The position numbers were made by a program, and so were the translations under genes. The notes beneath the pieces are model-generated. The model was not told the DNA's origin. It ran no database searches and saw only the letters and a list, made by a program, of their open reading frames with translations. From Klebsiella pneumoniae (GTDB lineage: Bacteria > Pseudomonadota > Gammaproteobacteria > Burkholderiales > SG8-39), in the NCBI GenBank assembly GCA_945906755.1, contig CAMDRJ010000010.1, positions 1 to 35,378 of the forward strand: a stretch of DNA of 35,378 nucleotides. Direction: 5' to 3'. Shown piece after piece: positions 31,558 to 35,378 of this stretch (positions within the stretch are counted from its first letter, which is position 1; each line of letters begins with the position of its first letter).

Positions 31558-32430
31558 TTAGTTTGCGGGGAAGAACCGGTTCGCCATGACCTGGCAGCGC
31601 TTGATGAGCCGATGCTCGTTCGGACCGTAATCGGCGATCGCATTGTGGATCGTGCCGATGTCCTCCCAAATCATCAGATCGCCTTCTTGCCAGTGATGGG
31701 TATAGCGGTATTTCTGCTGCAACTGGTGCTCGAACAGAAACACCAGCGTCTCATCGCTTTCTTGTTCCGAAAGTTCGTTGATGCGCATCGAGTAACCGGG
31801 ATTTGCGTAGAGCACTTTGCGCCGCGTAAGCGGATGCGTGAGGAAAATCGGATGCGAGACCGGCGGCTTGGTATTGCGTTGCGCTTCCGTGAGCGGCGGG
31901 CGCTTGCTGCCCTTTTCGCGACGCATCATCTCCCAGAATTTATTGAAATCGTGCAGAACGGTCATGTCGGCCAGGCCTGTTTTGAGAGCCGCCGGGAGAT
32001 CGTCATACGCTGCATGCATATTGCTGAACTCAGTGGCGCCAAGCGCGCGGCCATCGCGAAATGGAATGCGGATGCCGTACAACACATTGGCGAAGGCGAT
32101 TATCTTGCTGTACGACATGTCGGTATGCCACGACTGGCCGGCATCGGCGAAGCCGATCGGTTTGCCGTTCTCGACGATATTGGACAGCGTCATCACCTCG
32201 GGAATGCCCGGCTCCTGATAGGCACTCGCCACGTTGATTTCGAGATCACCAAAGCGCGCGCTGAAATCCGCCAGTTGCCTGACCGTCAAGGTTTGTCGGG
32301 GGAAGCGCAAGACGCCGTAATCACCCAAGGCCTTAAAAATCGCGTCGACCTCAGCCTCGTCAAGGCGTCGCGACAAATCGACGCCCTCGATCGTCGCACC
32401 TAGCATTTCCCCGCTACCGATGACTCTCAT
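31558..32430 (-). CDS. TauD/TfdA-family Fe(II)/2-oxoglutarate dioxygenase
   Basis: A 290-residue non-haem iron dioxygenase that would couple 2-oxoglutarate decarboxylation to hydroxylation of a substrate, as taurine or 2,4-D dioxygenases do. The iron triad is H102 and D104 (SWHTDMSY) and H262 (IGTIHNAIADYG), with an arginine for 2-oxoglutarate at about 274 in NEHRLIKR. The N-terminal RVIGSGEMLGATIEGVDLSR is typical of the family. The frame opens at 32526, but I take the ATG at 32430, which has GAGG just upstream; ATGs at 32460 and 32451 are alternatives. It is the first gene of the TauD-LLM-UbiD run and is divergent from the ABC exporter. Confidence 0.88.
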   Translation of the reverse strand: MRVIGSGEMLGATIEGVDLSRRLDEAEVDAIFKALGDYGVLRFPRQTLTVRQLADFSARFGDLEINVASAYQEPGIPEVMTLSNIVENGKPIGFADAGQSWHTDMSYSKIIAFANVLYGIRIPFRDGRALGATEFSNMHAAYDDLPAALKTGLADMTVLHDFNKFWEMMRREKGSKRPPLTEAQRNTKPPVSHPIFLTHPLTRRKVLYANPGYSMRINELSEQESDETLVFLFEHQLQQKYRYTHHWQEGDLMIWEDIGTIHNAIADYGPNEHRLIKRCQVMANRFFPAN

Positions 32431-32540
32431 ATCGCCTCGCCGCGCATGCATTGATGCCATAGTGTAGTGGGTTGAGCGCCCTGGCGAATCCGCGCGCTTT
32501 CCACTAGAGTCCGCCCCTTCGCGCACTTAAGGACACACCA

Positions 32541-34385
32541 TTGGAGTCAGGACTCCACACCGATCATAACGACCTGTCGGCAAAGCGGGTTGCTGCGCAC
32601 GATCCGCCGGAGACGCACGAGTCGTCGGTCGATGTCGGTGCGGGCTGGACTGCCACGCTTGCGAGGGGCATCGGCCCATTTCTCAGGCCGCACGGCCGTA
32701 TTTTCGCGATCGTCGGCTTGTTGATGTGCATCGAGCTTGCCTCGAGCGTTGGGCAGCGGAAAGCCATGAGTTACCTGCTCGATGAGGCGATTCTCAAGAG
32801 CAATTTTCAACTCATGCTGCTCGTGATCGCAATCATGTTCGCAGTCGCGATCATGGCGGGTGGCGCGGCGCTGATCCACGAGTACATCTACTCCGGGCTC
32901 TGTGCGCGGATTCCCGGCGAAGTGCGGACCCGGCTCTTTCAGCATATTCAACTGCTGCCGCTGCAACGACTACGGACGTCCCGCCATGGCGATCTCGTCT
33001 CGCGCATCACCAATGATGCGGGCAGCGTGGAACCCGCCCTGTGGTCGATCGAGTATATCGCCATCGCGATTGGCGGCATCGTCTTTTCATTGGCGATGCT
33101 CGCATGGACCGAATGGCGACTGACGCTGGTTGGCGTCGCGCTCTTGCCGCTTGCGCTGATCGGTCCGCGCATTCTTTCGCCGCGCGCAGTGCGCGAAAGC
33201 TATGCAACCCGTACCGGCATCGGTGATCTCGCCACGCATCTCAACGAGAATTTCGCGAATCAGATCATCCTGCGCGTCTTCGGGTTATCGAAGATGGCCG
33301 CATCACGCTTTGGCGATCGCAACAAGCGCATCGTCCACACCGCGCGCCGCTACAACATCTTCAGCTATTACAGCCATCGGATTCCCTATATCGTCGTCGA
33401 GCTGCTGGAACTCTTGATGCTGGCATTGGGCGGCTGGATGGTGGTGCGCGGTGAACTCACGCCCGGACAACTCGTCGCCTTCTATCTGCTCTTCTCGGGT
33501 CTTTGCTCGCATACCTGGAGTCTCACCGCGCATATGCCGAGCCTGATCTCCGCCGCATCAGCGATGCGCCGGGTTCATGAGATTCTCGACGAACCGACGG
33601 CCGATAACCGGGCGCCTGGGCGCAAGCCCTTCACCGGCATCGGCGATGGCATTCACATGGACGCGGTGTCGTTCAGTTATGCAGGTGAGCGCAACCAGCT
33701 CGACTATGTGACGCTCGACGTGCCGGTGGGTGGCATGGTCGCGTTCGTTGGCGGCAGCGGCTCCGGCAAGAGCACCGCACTGCAGTTGCTCCTTGGCCTG
33801 CAAGCGCCGAATGCTGGCAGCATCCGCATCGGCGCGCTGGATCTACGCGAGATTCAGCTTGAAGAATTCTGGTCGCGCGTGAGTTGCGTGTTCCAAGACA
33901 GTTTGCTTTTTCACGCCACGATGGCCGCCAACATTCGCTGCGGCCGACCCGATGCAAGCGACGAAGAGGTTAAGAAGGCCGCGCGCGACGCGGAGATCGA
34001 CGAATGGATTCGCTCGCTGCCCGATGGCTACGACACGATGGTGTCCGGCGACACATGCTCAGGCGGACAACGACAGCGCTTGGCGTTGGCGCGTGCGTTG
34101 GTACGCAATCCGTCGTTGCTCGTGCTCGATGAACCAACGAGCGCGCTCGATGCGGCGACCGGCGCTTCAGTGATGCAGACATTGCGGCGCGTCGCCACCG
34201 GGCGGACCGTGATACTCGTTACCCACCATCTACGCGATGCTTCACAAGCATCGCAGATCGTCGTGTTTGATGGCGGTCGGATCGCCGAACAGGGGACCCA
34301 CGCACAACTGCTCGCACGCGAGGGCGTTTATGCAGCGCTCTGGGCACAGCAACGCGACCTGCCCGGAACCGATCAATCTCCCTGA
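32541..34385 (+). CDS. ABC exporter, fused permease and ATPase (MsbA-like)
   Basis: A 614-residue type IV ABC protein with six transmembrane helices (about residues 50-340) followed by the nucleotide-binding domain. Walker A GGSGSGKST is near 404-412, the signature CSGGQRQRLA near 506-515 (cysteine replaces the usual leucine or phenylalanine before SGG), Walker B LLVLDEP near 526-532, then TSALD and the H-loop THH. The start is TTG at 32541 with AAGGA (32529-32533) seven bases upstream. MsbA/HlyB-like proteins export lipids, drugs or peptides as homodimers; this one lacks a peptidase domain and has no partner gene. The last 13 bp overlap the opposing MetE-like gene. Confidence 0.9.
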   Translation: MESGLHTDHNDLSAKRVAAHDPPETHESSVDVGAGWTATLARGIGPFLRPHGRIFAIVGLLMCIELASSVGQRKAMSYLLDEAILKSNFQLMLLVIAIMFAVAIMAGGAALIHEYIYSGLCARIPGEVRTRLFQHIQLLPLQRLRTSRHGDLVSRITNDAGSVEPALWSIEYIAIAIGGIVFSLAMLAWTEWRLTLVGVALLPLALIGPRILSPRAVRESYATRTGIGDLATHLNENFANQIILRVFGLSKMAASRFGDRNKRIVHTARRYNIFSYYSHRIPYIVVELLELLMLALGGWMVVRGELTPGQLVAFYLLFSGLCSHTWSLTAHMPSLISAASAMRRVHEILDEPTADNRAPGRKPFTGIGDGIHMDAVSFSYAGERNQLDYVTLDVPVGGMVAFVGGSGSGKSTALQLLLGLQAPNAGSIRIGALDLREIQLEEFWSRVSCVFQDSLLFHATMAANIRCGRPDASDEEVKKAARDAEIDEWIRSLPDGYDTMVSGDTCSGGQRQRLALARALVRNPSLLVLDEPTSALDAATGASVMQTLRRVATGRTVILVTHHLRDASQASQIVVFDGGRIAEQGTHAQLLAREGVYAALWAQQRDLPGTDQSP

Positions 34386-35378
34386 CCGGGTGGAATCAAC
34401 GACCATTGCGGCTCCGCGAGCTTGCAGGGGCGTTCCGGCAGTCCCATTTCTTTCCGGATGATATTGGTACCGAGCACGATGCTCGCCATCTTGTACAAGG
34501 CGTGGCGCCGACTCATGCCTTCGCGCCCGAATCCGCAATCGCTCGTAATCACCAGTCGCTCGGCCGGGATGTACTTGAGCGCCTTGCGAATAACCGCGGC
34601 CACGTCTTCTGGCGTCTCGACCTGCAAGGTCCGATGATTCACCACGCCGATCGCGATCTTCTTGCCGGTGATGATCTTGCCGATCAGTTCCAGATTCTCA
34701 CCGCTGTTATCGACCACCTCGAAGGTCAGCACATCGCATTCGAGCTTGTTCATGTCTTCCAGCACCGGCGCGTAACTCATCGGTCGCACGAATGAACGCT
34801 GCGCCGCCGGGTTACCCCAGCAGGTGTGGCACCAGACCTCGGTTTTCAGGGCGAGCTTTCTCGCGGTGCGGTTGAACACATCGATATAGAAGCCCTGCGG
34901 GAATACGTCGGCACGCTGTTTGTAGTGCGCGCGATGAATCCATGGCTCCTCGATCTGCACCACCGGACAACCGGCGTTCGCGAGTTCCATGAATTCCGCG
35001 TTAAGAACATCGGCGATATCGAAAATCAGTTCGCCGCGATCCTTGTAGTGCTTGTTCAACATGCCGCCTTCCACGACTTCGGCCGTTGCGGCGCCGAACT
35101 TCACCGGCTTGTCGGTCAAGCGCTGCGCGACCTTCCAGAGCGGCGTGAATTCAAGCGTTCCGCGCGTGATCTTGTCGGTGATCACCGGTGGGGTCACGCA
35201 TTCGGAGAAATCACGCATGATGCTGCCCGGCCGCGCGGCATTCGCGTAGCGTTCGATCAGATCAACGCCTGATACGCCACCAAGCCGTTGCGCGGTGTAA
35301 AGAATCCAAGATCGACCACCGACCTCGTTATCGAAACGATTATCGCCATCGGTAAGAATATCGAGACCGGCGCGTTCT
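34373..35378 (-). CDS. Short MetE-like cobalamin-independent methyltransferase, 5' end outside window
   Basis: The frame is open to the right edge, so this is a partial gene with about 334 residues visible. An ATG at 35218 is internal: the upstream codons continue the family sequence (GLDILTDGDNRFDNEVGGRS, then SWILYTAQRLGGVSGVDLIE). The zinc-site features are VWCHTCWGNP (histidine and cysteine) and ITSDCGFGRE (second cysteine), as in methionine synthase II. GGMLNKHYKDRGELIFDIADVL and VVQIEEPWIHR are also typical. It belongs to the same broad family as the gene at 14824, but sequence outside the motifs differs, so these are old paralogues. The 3' end overlaps the opposing ABC exporter gene by 13 bp. 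Confidence 0.88.
   Translation of the reverse strand, partial: ERAGLDILTDGDNRFDNEVGGRSWILYTAQRLGGVSGVDLIERYANAARPGSIMRDFSECVTPPVITDKITRGTLEFTPLWKVAQRLTDKPVKFGAATAEVVEGGMLNKHYKDRGELIFDIADVLNAEFMELANAGCPVVQIEEPWIHRAHYKQRADVFPQGFYIDVFNRTARKLALKTEVWCHTCWGNPAAQRSFVRPMSYAPVLEDMNKLECDVLTFEVVDNSGENLELIGKIITGKKIAIGVVNHRTLQVETPEDVAAVIRKALKYIPAERLVITSDCGFGREGMSRRHALYKMASIVLGTNIIRKEMGLPERPCKLAEPQWSLIPPGQGD

Overview
The window looks like an accessory catabolic region of a betaproteobacterium, most likely Burkholderiales. The grounds are the high G+C, the three stand-alone Bug-type (tripartite tricarboxylate transporter) solute-binding proteins, and the mix of LivHMGF, UbiD, CoxL-type, FAH, cyclase and TauD-like genes. 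No rRNA, tRNA or CRISPR array was found. All assignments come from reading the translated sequence; no database search was run.

Layout. (1) 139-5884, minus strand: FAD flavoprotein (BaiN-like), DMT permease, DUF336/GlcG protein, Bug receptor, MmgE/PrpD protein and a double-YciI protein. Most are joined by 4-bp overlaps or short gaps. (2) 5935-14777, plus strand: an SDR protein, a complete branched-chain-type ABC importer (binding protein, LivH, LivM, LivG, LivF), an acyl-CoA synthetase, a crotonase-fold protein and a DMT permease. This reads as an import, CoA-activation and modification unit for an unidentified carboxylic acid. (3) 14824-17070: a short MetE-like methyltransferase, then a second DMT permease that is a close paralogue of the first but carries a one-base frameshift. 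(4) 17146-20600: a scarred mobile or defence-like segment. It holds a REP-associated tyrosine transposase (RAYT) gene broken by an amber codon, an array of short repeats at its 5' side, a membrane protein with an internal duplication, a truncated gene of unknown family overlapping it by 4 bp, and a HipA-type kinase missing its N-terminal part. The last two genes face each other head-on across an apparent recombination joint near 19,575.

(5) 20649-25843: alpha/beta hydrolase (minus strand), then FAH-family protein, cyclase-family protein and an orphan molybdopterin-binding subunit (plus strand), plausibly a ring-cleavage or amide/lactone catabolic set. (6) 25844-28951: two Bug receptors around a full-length motA that has no motB beside it but has a convincing sigma-28 (FliA) promoter. 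(7) 29154-32430, minus strand: TauD-like dioxygenase, LLM flavin monooxygenase and UbiD decarboxylase in a tight operon. (8) 32541 to the right edge: an exporter-type ABC protein and, converging on it, a second MetE-like gene that runs off the window.

The most interesting spots are the 17.1-20.6 kb scarred island, the orphan FliA-type motA, and two enzymes in the Liv operon (SDR and crotonase) that have lost the residues normally essential for catalysis. I did not see a clearly complete, new multi-gene system. The nearest candidate is the unknown truncated gene and its membrane-protein partner at 18300-19580, which has the layout of a toxin/immunity remnant.
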